A DNA stretch of 64,000 nt from Candidatus Thorarchaeota archaeon SMTZ1-45 (GTDB lineage: Archaea; Asgardarchaeota; Thorarchaeia; Thorarchaeales; Thorarchaeaceae), in assembly GCA_001563335.1 (NCBI GenBank), contig LRSL01000117.1:1-64000 (forward strand), in the 5' to 3' direction. This document shows, in pieces, positions 18,078 to 27,487 of this stretch. Each line of letters opens with the position of its first letter. Within the stretch, counting starts at the first letter, position 1. The notes below the pieces were generated by a model. That model was not told where the DNA came from. It saw nothing but the letters and a program-made list of their open reading frames with translations, and did not search any database. The position numbers were made by a program, and so were the translations under genes.

Positions 18078-19463
18078 ATGAGGATACATACTGTAAAATC
18101 AGCGGGGCTTGCCGCTCTCTCTTATTTCATAAGCTCTGGAAACGAAGCAATAGTCATCGACCCACGTAGGGATGCAAACATCTACAAACACCTCGCTGAT
18201 GAAGATGAATCAGAGATCGTATATATCTTTGAAACTCACAGAAATGAGGACTATGTAACAGGTTCTCTAGAATTAAAGAATATAGTTCCTGAAGCTCGAA
18301 TAGGACACTCAAATCAAACAAACTTCAAGTATGGCGATGACAATGTTGCAGACGATGAATCTTTCACCATTGGAAATATGAAGGTCACATGTGTACAAAC
18401 ACCCGGGCACACAGATGACAGTATCTGCTATATCGTTGCAGACCTTTCAGTCGGTTCTGATCCTATTGTAGCATTCACTGGTGACACCTTGTTTGTGAAT
18501 GAAGTTGGACGAACAGATTTAGTTGATATCAAGAAACATGAATTAATGTCAAGAAAATTATACAACAGCCTTCATGAGAAACTTCTACCAATTGGAGATG
18601 GTGTTATTATCCACCCTGGACATGGAGCTGGATCTGTGTGCGGTGGGGATATTAGTAACCGAGAGTTCTCAACAATTGGTTTTGAGAGAGCAAACAACAT
18701 CTGGTTGAGAATGGCTGAAGACGAATTTGTGGAGTCCAAACTTCGCCAACAGCTCACCCTAGCTTCATATTTCAAACACTGTGAACATTTGAATACAATT
18801 GGTCCACCAATTTTGGCGGATCTCCCCGAGCCCAATGAGCTTGACGTTGAAAAATTCAGCAATCTATTGAAAGATGATAACCACCGAGCTATTGATACAC
18901 GCTCTTCAGCCGAGTTCCTTGAAAGTCATATACCTGGCTCGATAAGCTTGAGTATCACAAACATGGGACGATTAGCAGGACTGTCTTTACGTCCTGAACA
19001 CACATTCTCTATCATCTTGAGAAATGACTATGAAGATCTTTCTCTAGCATCAACAATGCTTCATCGTATTGGTTTTGATAAAATAGTTGGATATCTAAAA
19101 AGTGGACTTGAGCAATGGGTTGCTAGTGGTCGTCAAACAGACTCCATTGAGGAATTGTCTCTAGATGAGTTTGGAGCTAGACAGACAAGACGTGAGGTGA
19201 AGGTGATTGATGTTAGAGAACCTCATGAGTTTGATATAGAACATATCGAGGATTCTCTCTCTTTCCCTCTCACAAAGCTGGAAGAGGCTGTTAAGAATCC
19301 TGCATTCAAGGGTCCGATAACAACTATTTGTCCTAGTGGTTTCAGGAGTACGACAGCAGCTAGTATTCTAAAGCGTCAAGGTGTTAAAGAAATTACAGTT
19401 AGCTTGGATGGGTTAAAGGCTTGGAAAGCTTTTGACTTTCCTCTAGAAGATAGACGAGACTGA
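18078..19463 (+). CDS. Metallo-beta-lactamase fold protein fused to two rhodanese domains, altered metal motif
   Basis: 461 residues: an MBL-fold domain (about 1-230) related to persulfide dioxygenases and glyoxalase II, then two rhodanese domains (about 260-350 and 370-460). The usual HxHxDH motif reads H54-R-N56-E-D58-Y59, so two His ligands are lost, while the later PGHTDDS, FTGDTLF and HPGHGAGS ligands remain. Rhodanese 1 has no catalytic Cys (ILRNDYEDL), whereas rhodanese 2 has it in TICPSGFRST. Likely involved in sulfane-sulfur handling, but dioxygenase activity is doubtful. It is followed without a gap by a gamma-glutamyltransferase-family gene, which could link it to glutathione-like thiol turnover (inference). 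Confidence 0.8.
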   Translation: MRIHTVKSAGLAALSYFISSGNEAIVIDPRRDANIYKHLADEDESEIVYIFETHRNEDYVTGSLELKNIVPEARIGHSNQTNFKYGDDNVADDESFTIGNMKVTCVQTPGHTDDSICYIVADLSVGSDPIVAFTGDTLFVNEVGRTDLVDIKKHELMSRKLYNSLHEKLLPIGDGVIIHPGHGAGSVCGGDISNREFSTIGFERANNIWLRMAEDEFVESKLRQQLTLASYFKHCEHLNTIGPPILADLPEPNELDVEKFSNLLKDDNHRAIDTRSSAEFLESHIPGSISLSITNMGRLAGLSLRPEHTFSIILRNDYEDLSLASTMLHRIGFDKIVGYLKSGLEQWVASGRQTDSIEELSLDEFGARQTRREVKVIDVREPHEFDIEHIEDSLSFPLTKLEEAVKNPAFKGPITTICPSGFRSTTAASILKRQGVKEITVSLDGLKAWKAFDFPLEDRRD

Positions 19464-21065
19464 ATGGAGCGGATAAATCTGTACTGGGAAAGACCAACTT
19501 GCCGTTCTGATGTAATCGCTCGGGACGGAGTTGTTGCTTCTTCACAACCTCTTGCAACACAAGCAGGATTGGAAATAATACGAAAGGGTGGCAATGCAGT
19601 GGATGCTGCAGTAGCTGTAGCAGCTGTGCTTGATGTTGTTGAACCCTTCAGTACAGGTTGTGGTGGCGATGCTTTCGTGCTTATTCATTTGTCTGGTAGC
19701 TCTCGACCTTTGAGCTATAATGGGTCTGGTCGTTCTGGATCTCTTGTTTCTCTCCAAGAACTCCTTGACCTGGGTTGGACAAGCATTCCTGCTCGTGGTG
19801 GACCGCCTGTGACTGTTCCAGGAGCACTACATCTGTGGTGTTACGTTGTAGAGAAACATGGTGCGCTTGAGATGAAGGATATTCTTGCTCCAGCTATACA
19901 CTATGCTCGGAATGGATTCCCAGTTTCACCAATCATTGCTCAGGATTGGAGAGGAATCATTAGGGTGTTGAAGAATGATTCAGCTCGTGAGATTTATGCA
20001 CCCAATGGAAAGGTTCCAATCAAGGGTCAAGTTATGAATAACCCGGACTTAGCGAATACATTCGAGAGAATCATAGAGGATGGTCCTTCAGCCTTCTATT
20101 CAGGGAAAATTGCCGAGTCAATTGTCAATACTGTCCAAAAACATGGTGGGTTCCTGACAATGGAGGATTTGGCTGCACACAAAACAACGCTGACAAAACC
20201 AATCTCAGTTTCTTATCGCGGTATTGATGTGTTCGAACATCCTCCTAATAGTCAGGGGTTTGCTGCACTCTCCATGTTGAATATAATGGAAACCTTTGAC
20301 TTTTCTGAATTCACTCCCCTCAGTACTGAGAGATACCATCTAATGATTGAAGCAAAGAAACTAGCTTACGCAGATTTGCATCAACATAATGCTGACCCAA
20401 CGTTCTATGATATTCCCTTGAAAAAGCTTCTTTCCAAATCATATGCAAGGAACAGGGCAAAAATGATTGATGCAAATCACGCTATGACTGTCTATGCTCC
20501 AGGTCTTCTACTGGGTCAGGACACTGCATATTTTGCTACAGCTGACCGAGCGGGAAATGCAGTTTCTTTCATTAACAGTCTATACATGGGCATAGGAAGC
20601 GGCCTTGTTGCTCCTGGGACTGGGATTAAACTTCAAAACAGAGGACATCTTTTCTCCCTAGATTCAGAGCATCCAAACTGTTATGCACCAAAGAAATTAC
20701 CTTTCCATACAATCATCCCAAGTGCGTTATACAAGGATGGGAAGTTGATGGGCGTGTATGGGATCATGGGTGGTGCACACCAAGCTCAAGCCCATGGTCA
20801 GTTTGTGAGTAATGTGGTTGACTATGGGATGAGTCCACAGGACGCCCTTGACTATCCAAGATTCGACCATGACCACTCAACTAATAAAGTGGGGCTAGAG
20901 AATGGAATTTCTCCTCAGATACAGGGTGAACTCAGGAAACGTGGTCACATTCTTATTCATGAAACTTCCTCCTATTTTGGTGGTGGTCAGGCTATCTTCA
21001 GACTTGATGAAGCTTGGATTGCTGGATCAGATTTTAGAAAGGATGGACAGGCTGCTGGTTTTTAA
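19464..21065 (+). CDS. Gamma-glutamyltransferase-family Ntn hydrolase
   Basis: A 533-residue member of the gamma-glutamyltranspeptidase family, which self-cleaves at a Thr. The N-terminal block QPLATQAGLEIIRKGGNAVDAA and the GCGGDAF motif are clear. The presumed nucleophile is T354 in GQDTAYFATADRAGNAVS. The DTxxF context, INSLYMGIGSG, LQNRG and PFHTIIPSA resemble the oxamate amidohydrolase-like branch rather than classical GGT (TTH motif). No signal peptide is present, so it is probably cytosolic. Its ATG immediately follows the stop of the rhodanese gene (TGAATG), and aspartase follows 40 bases on: a three-gene operon. Confidence 0.85.
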   Translation: MERINLYWERPTCRSDVIARDGVVASSQPLATQAGLEIIRKGGNAVDAAVAVAAVLDVVEPFSTGCGGDAFVLIHLSGSSRPLSYNGSGRSGSLVSLQELLDLGWTSIPARGGPPVTVPGALHLWCYVVEKHGALEMKDILAPAIHYARNGFPVSPIIAQDWRGIIRVLKNDSAREIYAPNGKVPIKGQVMNNPDLANTFERIIEDGPSAFYSGKIAESIVNTVQKHGGFLTMEDLAAHKTTLTKPISVSYRGIDVFEHPPNSQGFAALSMLNIMETFDFSEFTPLSTERYHLMIEAKKLAYADLHQHNADPTFYDIPLKKLLSKSYARNRAKMIDANHAMTVYAPGLLLGQDTAYFATADRAGNAVSFINSLYMGIGSGLVAPGTGIKLQNRGHLFSLDSEHPNCYAPKKLPFHTIIPSALYKDGKLMGVYGIMGGAHQAQAHGQFVSNVVDYGMSPQDALDYPRFDHDHSTNKVGLENGISPQIQGELRKRGHILIHETSSYFGGGQAIFRLDEAWIAGSDFRKDGQAAGF

Positions 21066-21105
21066 GAATCTAATAATTATGTGAAACTGATAGAGCATTG
21101 TGGTG

Positions 21106-22566
21106 ATGTACATGAATCAGGAAGAGATACAATTTCGTGAGGAGAGTGACTTGTTGGGCACTAGACTGGTCCCAAGAAACGCTTACTGGGGAATTCAGAC
21201 ACTACGAGCGCAGGAGAATTTTGGCGTTTCTCTTGTCCGTTTATTCAACTATTCGACGTTAGTTCAATCTATGGTGATGGTTAAGAAGGCTTGCACGCAA
21301 GCGAACCACAACCTTGGACATCTCATTGATGAGTATGCTGAAGCAATCATACAAGCTTGTGATGAAATCATTGCTGGAAATCTTGAAGATCAATTTGTTG
21401 TTGATATGCTTCAAGGAGGTGCTGGAACATCTACAAATATGTGTGCGAATGAAGTAATAGCTTCTCGAGCCAATGAGATTCTGGGTGAACCTAGAAACAC
21501 CCTGAGTCCAATATCTGCACTTGATCATGTAAATCTCTCCCAATCAACAAACGATGTCTATCCAACAGCAATCAAAATCGCTACAATCTATGGCCTTCGA
21601 GATTTATCAAACAATCTTCGGAGTCTTATCGACGCACTTGATGAGAAAGCTGACGAGTTCAAAGACATCCTAAAGCTAGGTCGTACTGAGATGCAGGATG
21701 CAGTTCCTATTACTCTTGGTCAAGAATTTGGAGCTTGGTCAGGAGCTTTAAAGAGAGACCTTCAGAGAATTGGCTGGGCTATAGACATTCTAAAGACACA
21801 CAATATTGGAGCAACAGCAATCGGGACTTCACTTAATGCTGATCCAGAATATATAGAACTTGCCGAGAAATACCTTAGAGAGATTACAGGAATTACAGAG
21901 CTTACAACATCAGAGAACCTTGTTGATGATACTCAAAACTCCGATGAGTTCGTTCATGCCTCTGGTTTGCTTAGAGTCATAGCAACAAATCTCTCGAAGA
22001 TTGCTGGAGACCTTATTCTACTCTCCTCTGGACCAATTGGTGGATTCCATGAAATTATACTTCCTCCAGTGCAACCGGGTTCGTCAATAATGCCAGGAAA
22101 AATCAACCCAGTGATTCCAGAAATGGTTACTCAGGTGGCTTTTCAGGTAATAGGCCATGATCTCGTTATTTCATTGGCTGCGCAATCTGGGCAACTTGAA
22201 CTCAATGCTTTTGAGCCTGTAATTGCCTACAACTTCTTCCAAGCTCTAAAAGTGTTGAAGAATTCAATCCCAATATTCACAGAGAAATGCGTGAAAGGAA
22301 TCAAACCGAATCATCTTGGGTTGGACATAGTTCATAGAAGCGTAGGCCTCGTCACAGCATTAAATCCAGTTATTGGATATAAGGCGACTTCTCAAGTGGC
22401 AAAGAAGGCATTAGATACTGGTCGACCAATCCGTGAAATAATCTTAGAAGAAGGTATATTGGATGCGGACTGGCTGGATGTTTTGCTTTCACCAAGAAGA
22501 ATGACTCAAGCTGGTATTGCAGGACACGAGCACAAGAAATCGCAGGATCATGATGATTCTAAGTAA
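21106..22566 (+). CDS. aspA: Aspartate ammonia-lyase (aspartase)
   Basis: Fumarase/aspartase superfamily enzyme of about 486 residues, converting aspartate to fumarate and ammonia. The class signature GSSIMPGKINPVIPE, the GRTEMQDAVPITLGQEF block and QGGAGTSTNMCANEV are visible. The DAVP and NPVIPE forms favour aspartase over fumarase (DATP, NPTQCE). Start uncertain among GTG 21100, ATG 21106 and ATG 21112. It is the third gene of the rhodanese/GGT-family run and is convergent with the Na/Pi transporter. Confidence 0.85.
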   Translation: MYMNQEEIQFREESDLLGTRLVPRNAYWGIQTLRAQENFGVSLVRLFNYSTLVQSMVMVKKACTQANHNLGHLIDEYAEAIIQACDEIIAGNLEDQFVVDMLQGGAGTSTNMCANEVIASRANEILGEPRNTLSPISALDHVNLSQSTNDVYPTAIKIATIYGLRDLSNNLRSLIDALDEKADEFKDILKLGRTEMQDAVPITLGQEFGAWSGALKRDLQRIGWAIDILKTHNIGATAIGTSLNADPEYIELAEKYLREITGITELTTSENLVDDTQNSDEFVHASGLLRVIATNLSKIAGDLILLSSGPIGGFHEIILPPVQPGSSIMPGKINPVIPEMVTQVAFQVIGHDLVISLAAQSGQLELNAFEPVIAYNFFQALKVLKNSIPIFTEKCVKGIKPNHLGLDIVHRSVGLVTALNPVIGYKATSQVAKKALDTGRPIREIILEEGILDADWLDVLLSPRRMTQAGIAGHEHKKSQDHDDSK

Positions 22567-22575
22567 TAATGTTCA

Positions 22576-24201
22576 TCACGTATCCATTATCACATCATAT
22601 GCTATGTTGTCAGCATGGTCACCAATTCTTTCCAAATTTCTCAGCGTTTCGACAAACACAGTGTCTGCTTGAGGGTCACATATTCCCCTTCTGACACGTT
22701 CAACGTGGGATGCTTTCAATCTCCTCTCCAGAACATCAACTTGGTCTTCGAGCCTCTCTGCAACTTTCGCGAGGTCCTTATTCCTAGTCTTTAGAGAGTT
22801 GATAGCTGTTGTATAGGTTTCTTCCACAAGTTCAAACATTTCTGTTATGTCATCAGTTCCCTGTTGAGAGAAAGTGATTCCATTCTTCAACTTATCAAGC
22901 ACAAACTCAGCGATGTTCGAAGCAAGGTCTCCCACACGCTCAATGTCAGTGAGTATCGCCAGTAACTTTATTCGCCAAATTGTGTCTTCATGATTAAGCT
23001 CTTCTTCTCTGATTTTATCAATGAAATCTTCAGTACTCCTGCATCTCTCATCTACTTCTTCTTCAAGATTCATAACCTTTCTTGCATCTTCAAGGTCCTT
23101 CTTTAGAAGAGCAGTCTTGCTCAATGTGATCATTTCGATGGTTTTCTCTGCAGTACGGAGTGTTTCACGCTCAGACTCAAGAAGTGCAGCTTGGGGCAAA
23201 TGTAACATCTCATCATCAAAGTAGTGTCTGCCAATGACCTCTCCTTTCTTGTCAGGAATCAACTTTTCGCAGAATCGAACTAACAAACCCACAAAAGGAA
23301 TGAAAATCAAACTCACAATCACGTTGAATATTGTGTGAGCATTTGCTAGCTGGCGAGGAATATTTGTTAGATCCGGGTCTGTTAATTTCACTAAATCCGT
23401 AAAGCTTCCTAAGAATGGAAGAAAAATCACGACGCCTACAACATTAATCATAGTTTGAGCCATAGCAGTACGTTTTGCGGGAGAAGTGGCACCTATCGCT
23501 GCAAATAGCTCTAGGAAACAAGTTCCTATGTTGGCTCCCATCACAAGCGCAATCCCCGGGCCTAAATCGATTGCACCTGCTCTTCCCATTGCAATTACTA
23601 GACTTGTTGTAGCAGAGCTACTTTGAGTTACTCCTGCTATAAGTGCACCAATCATGATGCCTACTATTGGATTTGCTCCATATTCATTAATGAGTGTTCT
23701 AAAAAACGGATAATCTGATGTTAGATCTTCACCACCCATCTTCATGAAATCCATTGCCAAAAATAGGAGGCCAAGACTGAAAATAACAGTACCTGTAAGC
23801 TGAATCTTCTCATTCTTTGAGAACATTTTCATGAAGAATCCGATTGCCACAAGAGGCCAAAATGCCATACCAATATCAAAGGACACAAGCTGTGCTGTTA
23901 CAGTAGTTCCGATCTCAGATCCAAGCATGACATTCACTGATTGTCTAAATGTCATCATGCCTGCATTTACAAAACCAATCAAAGTAAGAACAGTGATACT
24001 CGAACTTTGCGTCATGAATGTTGCAGCAGTGCCTGCTCCCATTCCTTTGACTGGATTATTACTGACTTTTTCCAGAATTCGAACAACTCGTTTACCTGAA
24101 ATCTTCCCGAGTGTTTCTCGAAGAAGAGTTACACCATACATAAAAAGGGCAAGCCCGCCAATGATGTTGAAAGCAATCGTCAGTTCTTCCCACATTGCCA
24201 A
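22576..24201 (-). CDS. Na/Pi-cotransporter family protein with PhoU-like domain
   Basis: A 541-residue transporter of the Na+/phosphate (NptA/PNaS) family. The two inverted repeats carry the hallmark QSSS motifs: ATFMTQSSSITVLTL and IAGVTQSSSATTSLV, each followed by GSEIGTTVT or GANIGTC. About eight helices are followed from residue 330 by a cytoplasmic helical region resembling PhoU (two repeats with DIERVGDLASNIAE and NLERIGDHADNIA). The start is TTG 24201 or ATG 24195. Confidence 0.9.
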   Translation of the reverse strand: MAMWEELTIAFNIIGGLALFMYGVTLLRETLGKISGKRVVRILEKVSNNPVKGMGAGTAATFMTQSSSITVLTLIGFVNAGMMTFRQSVNVMLGSEIGTTVTAQLVSFDIGMAFWPLVAIGFFMKMFSKNEKIQLTGTVIFSLGLLFLAMDFMKMGGEDLTSDYPFFRTLINEYGANPIVGIMIGALIAGVTQSSSATTSLVIAMGRAGAIDLGPGIALVMGANIGTCFLELFAAIGATSPAKRTAMAQTMINVVGVVIFLPFLGSFTDLVKLTDPDLTNIPRQLANAHTIFNVIVSLIFIPFVGLLVRFCEKLIPDKKGEVIGRHYFDDEMLHLPQAALLESERETLRTAEKTIEMITLSKTALLKKDLEDARKVMNLEEEVDERCRSTEDFIDKIREEELNHEDTIWRIKLLAILTDIERVGDLASNIAEFVLDKLKNGITFSQQGTDDITEMFELVEETYTTAINSLKTRNKDLAKVAERLEDQVDVLERRLKASHVERVRRGICDPQADTVFVETLRNLERIGDHADNIAYDVIMDT

Positions 24202-24272
24202 CGGGTGTGCTACCCCTCATATGCTACATATGAATCTTGTGAGCAATCAATTATGGTTCAAAAAGATTTGAT

Positions 24273-24295
24273 GCTCCGAGAAGATCTTCCGGAGC
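24273..24295 (-). terminator. Hairpin terminator after the NIF3-like gene
   Basis: On the minus strand, downstream of the NIF3-like stop at 24310, the arms GCTCCG/CGGAGC enclose the palindrome GAAGATCTTC with one unpaired base, then a T-rich stretch (AAATCTTTTT). This fits an intrinsic-type terminator separating it from the Na/Pi transporter gene. Confidence 0.55.
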
Positions 24296-24309
24296 TCAAG
24301 TTTGGAATA

Positions 24310-25263
24310 CTAACTTCTCCTATGGCGTGTGAAACCTGAGCATGCATAGGACTTGATGCCTTCTTTTTCAAGTTCGTCAAGAATCAAGTTCATCCCGATT
24401 GAATCCGAGCTATCATGCCCTGCAATTACAACATAGAGGCCTTCGTCTTCACATGCTTTCTTGAGGTTTTCAGGCATATGCATTGTAACTATTGTACTTA
24501 CTCCTGCACTTGCTAATTTTGGAATTGATTTTGGCCCTGCAGAGGTCCCCCCGGTGAAGAAGACAAACTTTTCTCCTACACTCCCGTTAGAGTTACCAAC
24601 TAGAATCTCTGGTCCTGCGCCAACTTTCTCCGCTTCTTGGTATTCAGGAATCTCAAGGAGCGAGTTCACCAGGTCGCCCAAGGTTTGGGGATTATTCTCC
24701 TTAAGATACTTGTTTAGAAATTGATAGCCAAGTGAGTCTGCTGGGGTATGTGCGCACATGAATGGCATGTCAATCAACCTTGCAGCATCTATTGATTGTG
24801 TGTGGTTTCTTGCTTTGAAGTTGAAATGCACCTCTTTCATTCTTGTAGCCATTGCTGACTCTGCTTGAGCGATAGGTACACCTACAGCAGCCCACTGCTC
24901 CGGCTGAATGTTCATGACATAATCTAATTTTGACATCCCAATCCCGTGTGGATGATGAGCAAGAACCAGATCCACTTCTTCGCCCTTCTGTGTGAGGGTG
25001 TCTGCAAGAAGAATCTCACCTGTTCCTATGTCAATACCGCAGAGTAAACTAGTTACTTCTCTATCTTTATCTCCATATAGAAGTCTGCAGTCTGTATACG
25101 GATTCCAGATGACGTCTTTATCTGCTAGTTCCTTTTTTTTCCCCTCAAGCTTTTCTAGATCCTTTTTCGACTTTTCCAGAATCTGATTGACCCTTTCCCT
25201 CCCTCTAGGATCAGCATCAATTCCCATTTCCACTATCTTTCGATAAATATCACCTAGTTTCAT
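24310..25263 (-). CDS. NIF3-like dinuclear metal-centre protein
   Basis: A 317-residue protein of the NIF3/YbgI family. The metal-site motifs are visible: LVLAHHPHG (His pair), CAHTPAD in the middle, and VIAGHDSSDSIGMN near the C-terminus. An additional charged N-terminal coiled-coil segment (about residues 20-50, KSKKDLEKLEGKKKELADK) is unusual compared with the short forms. Function in the family is poorly defined; GTP cyclohydrolase-like roles are sometimes suggested. Starts at ATG 25263. Confidence 0.82.
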   Translation of the reverse strand: MKLGDIYRKIVEMGIDADPRGRERVNQILEKSKKDLEKLEGKKKELADKDVIWNPYTDCRLLYGDKDREVTSLLCGIDIGTGEILLADTLTQKGEEVDLVLAHHPHGIGMSKLDYVMNIQPEQWAAVGVPIAQAESAMATRMKEVHFNFKARNHTQSIDAARLIDMPFMCAHTPADSLGYQFLNKYLKENNPQTLGDLVNSLLEIPEYQEAEKVGAGPEILVGNSNGSVGEKFVFFTGGTSAGPKSIPKLASAGVSTIVTMHMPENLKKACEDEGLYVVIAGHDSSDSIGMNLILDELEKEGIKSYACSGFTRHRRS

Positions 25264-25346
25264 GTTTTTGAAATAATTTATCTCCGGTTTGAACCTTTCG
25301 AAAAACGCTAGAATGGGCCCGAGTTAATCAGATACATGTGTTTTGC

Positions 25347-26366
25347 CTAATATCCACGTTCAAGGTCTACTATGTTCAGAAAATCTGTTCGTCCTTGCGT
25401 AAATCGAGTGATGTTTTCTATCACCTCATCCCAACGTTCAAGATCATCCATTGGTGATGCTCCTCGGTGTGGTGATAGGACAACATTGTCAAGTTCATGG
25501 AATGGGTAATGAAATGGGTATCTTCTGTCCTCTTCACCTGGTTCTGGTTGATACTCATACCAAACATCAATTGCAGCGCCTGCAATAATTCTCTCAGACA
25601 ATACCTTGAACAGCGCGTATTCATCTATTACAGGACCTCGAGAAATGTTCACAACAAGTCCATCGTTCCCCAAAAGTTCCAGTTCTTTTAAACCAATTAA
25701 TCCTAGGGTTTCTGGAGTTTGTGGTACAGCAACTATTAGTGTGTCAATCTCACGAAGGAACTCACTTAGTTGAGATGCTTTATATTTTATTGCAGTTGTT
25801 GGAAGATCCTCTGTTTTTCCTTGCCAGCTGTTTCTACAAATGAAGAAATCAACGTTGAATCCAGAAAGGAATCTGTGCACTTTTTGATTTACAGCTCCAT
25901 AACCAAGGAAACCGATATTTCGGTATCTCAAAGGTTTGGACTTGCCATAGTTATCGCCTCTTCTCCAGAGACCATCAACCATCCAATTATGGTGCCGGAT
26001 GATTTTGTTTGTTAAAGCAAGTAGCAAAGCCACTGCATGTTGAGCAGTGAAATAGGTGTTACCATGTCCATTGACAAGAACTACATCTCTTTTCTCAACT
26101 AGCTCTTTAAATGGTTCAATATGGTGTTGAACACCAACTCCTGGATTAATGAATAGACTAAGATTCTCAGCTGAATAAAGAAACTCTCTAGTTGGACGCC
26201 ATCCAACGACAATATCAGCTTTTGGAGCATGCCTAAGATACACTTCTTCTGTTTCTTCCTCTGGAAATATCAAATTCAGATTCTTGAGGTTGTCAAGACC
26301 TCTCCGGAGATAGTCTTCTAATTCTTTTTGTGGCTTCCAGATAAAAAGAACATTAATTACTCTCAT
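25347..26366 (-). CDS. D-2-hydroxyacid dehydrogenase, NAD(P)-dependent
   Basis: A 339-residue protein of the D-isomer-specific 2-hydroxyacid dehydrogenase family. The dinucleotide fold carries IGFLGYGAVNQKV, the catalytic Arg is in VNISRGPVIDE, the Glu region is DVWYEYQP, and the catalytic His is in VLSPHRGA. The substrate is not deducible; the catalytic domain is more divergent than the cofactor domain. ATG 26366 is preceded by AGGGTGG. Gene stands alone. Confidence 0.85.
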   Translation of the reverse strand: MRVINVLFIWKPQKELEDYLRRGLDNLKNLNLIFPEEETEEVYLRHAPKADIVVGWRPTREFLYSAENLSLFINPGVGVQHHIEPFKELVEKRDVVLVNGHGNTYFTAQHAVALLLALTNKIIRHHNWMVDGLWRRGDNYGKSKPLRYRNIGFLGYGAVNQKVHRFLSGFNVDFFICRNSWQGKTEDLPTTAIKYKASQLSEFLREIDTLIVAVPQTPETLGLIGLKELELLGNDGLVVNISRGPVIDEYALFKVLSERIIAGAAIDVWYEYQPEPGEEDRRYPFHYPFHELDNVVLSPHRGASPMDDLERWDEVIENITRFTQGRTDFLNIVDLERGY

Positions 26367-26487
26367 GAAGAAAATCCACCCTAAGTCACCTTAATAGCTC
26401 TTCTGCATCTATTATTTTTGAGCCATGGCAAAAAAGTCAGCTTTTCTTTCCAATGATTAAATAATGATTACAAATTATAACTATCAA

Positions 26488-26500
26488 TTACAAAAAGTAA
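26488..26500. promoter_or_regulatory. Palindrome TTAC-N5-GTAA (distal site)
   Basis: TTAC AAAAA GTAA lies about 130 bases upstream of the nuclease-like gene in a very AT-rich intergenic region. The same TTAC-N5-GTAA form recurs at 26575-26587. Two matching dyads before one gene suggest an operator for a dimeric repressor. The AT-rich background makes chance occurrence possible. Confidence 0.4.
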
Positions 26501-26574
26501 CTCAAACTACTATTATTTTAAACATCAAGTAATCATTAGAATTATTATGAATTAAGTGTATTATATACCAATTA

Positions 26575-26587
26575 TTACATCTTGTAA
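26575..26587. promoter_or_regulatory. Palindrome TTACA-TCT-TGTAA (proximal site)
   Basis: A perfect 5-bp dyad with a 3-nt centre, 33 bases before the ATG at 26620. It has the TTAC-N5-GTAA layout of the site at 26488-26500, 87 bp upstream. A further TTACAA half-site follows at about 26598. Probable operator or promoter-overlapping site. Confidence 0.45.
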
Positions 26588-26619
26588 CCATCACTTATTA
26601 CAAGAGGAGGAGAGATTGT

Positions 26620-27432
26620 ATGGGAAAAGCATTCTCTGTGGTATCATGGAATGTGAAACATTTCAAGTCCCCGAAAGCAAGAGCAAATAGAGCTGTGTCT
26701 TTTCTTAAGTCGCAGGACGCTGATATCATTGCACTTTATGAGCTATTTGGAAAGGATGTCTTTGCTGAAATGGTGAAGGAGTTTCCTGGGTATTCATTTT
26801 ATATAACTGAGGGAAAAAGCTCCCAAGAGATTCTCCTTGGTGTCCGAAATAATCTTGATGCATTCATTACTCAGAAGCTTGAGTTCTCATCTGGAACGAC
26901 TCATATTAGTCCAGGCCTCTTAGCGACAATTATCCATGATGGAAGTCTATATCCAATGCTCTTTATGAACTTGAATAGTGCACCAACGACTCAAGGAATG
27001 GGGCTTCGCCACGAAATGATGGAAAGAGCATTCAAGTATCGCCAACGTTTAGACAAACTTGCATGGGAAGTTGGAGACCCTAAAGTAAACTATATCTTCC
27101 TTGGAGATCTCGAAACTATGGGTATGAACCATCCCTATGGTAGGAGTATTGATGCTTACACTGAGCTTCGCAAGTGGGATGATGAAGAGTGTAAAAAATA
27201 CAACATGCGTCGACTACGAAAGTCACATGACCTTACTTACAGAAGTTGCGATGGCAAACAAGAGGGTGACTATGACCATGTCTATGTGGCAGAGCACCTA
27301 AGTTTTACAAAGTTTGGCGATGCTGAAGTAGATGTAAGAGGCTGGGTAACAGAACCTGAAGACTCACAAAAAGAATGGCGTGAGAAGTACTCCCCGCACT
27401 CTTTGATATACTTTGAAGTTCACAAGGTTTGA
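26620..27432 (+). CDS. Endonuclease/exonuclease/phosphatase-fold protein
   Basis: A 270-residue protein of the DNase I-like superfamily. Landmarks are VSWNVKHFK near the N-terminus (Asn in the active site), DADIIALYEL (metal-binding Glu position), FLGDLETMG (Asp pair region), and a C-terminal DYDHVYVAEH followed by SPHSLIYFE (Asp/His). Substrates in this fold range from DNA to phospholipids and phosphoesters, so the target is open. ATG 26620 is preceded by GGAGGA at 8 nt. Paired palindromes upstream suggest regulation. Confidence 0.75.
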   Translation: MGKAFSVVSWNVKHFKSPKARANRAVSFLKSQDADIIALYELFGKDVFAEMVKEFPGYSFYITEGKSSQEILLGVRNNLDAFITQKLEFSSGTTHISPGLLATIIHDGSLYPMLFMNLNSAPTTQGMGLRHEMMERAFKYRQRLDKLAWEVGDPKVNYIFLGDLETMGMNHPYGRSIDAYTELRKWDDEECKKYNMRRLRKSHDLTYRSCDGKQEGDYDHVYVAEHLSFTKFGDAEVDVRGWVTEPEDSQKEWREKYSPHSLIYFEVHKV

Positions 27433-27449
27433 GGACAAAATAAAGGAAA

Positions 27450-27466
27450 GGGAGCTATCAGCTCCC
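27450..27466. terminator. Hairpin between convergent genes
   Basis: GGGAGCT-ATC-AGCTCCC forms a perfect 7-bp stem with a 3-nt loop between the stop of the nuclease-like gene and the end of the convergent small membrane protein gene. It lacks a clear T-tract but is well placed to end both transcripts. Confidence 0.5.
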
Positions 27467-27487
27467 ATCCAATACGAGATTAAATGA

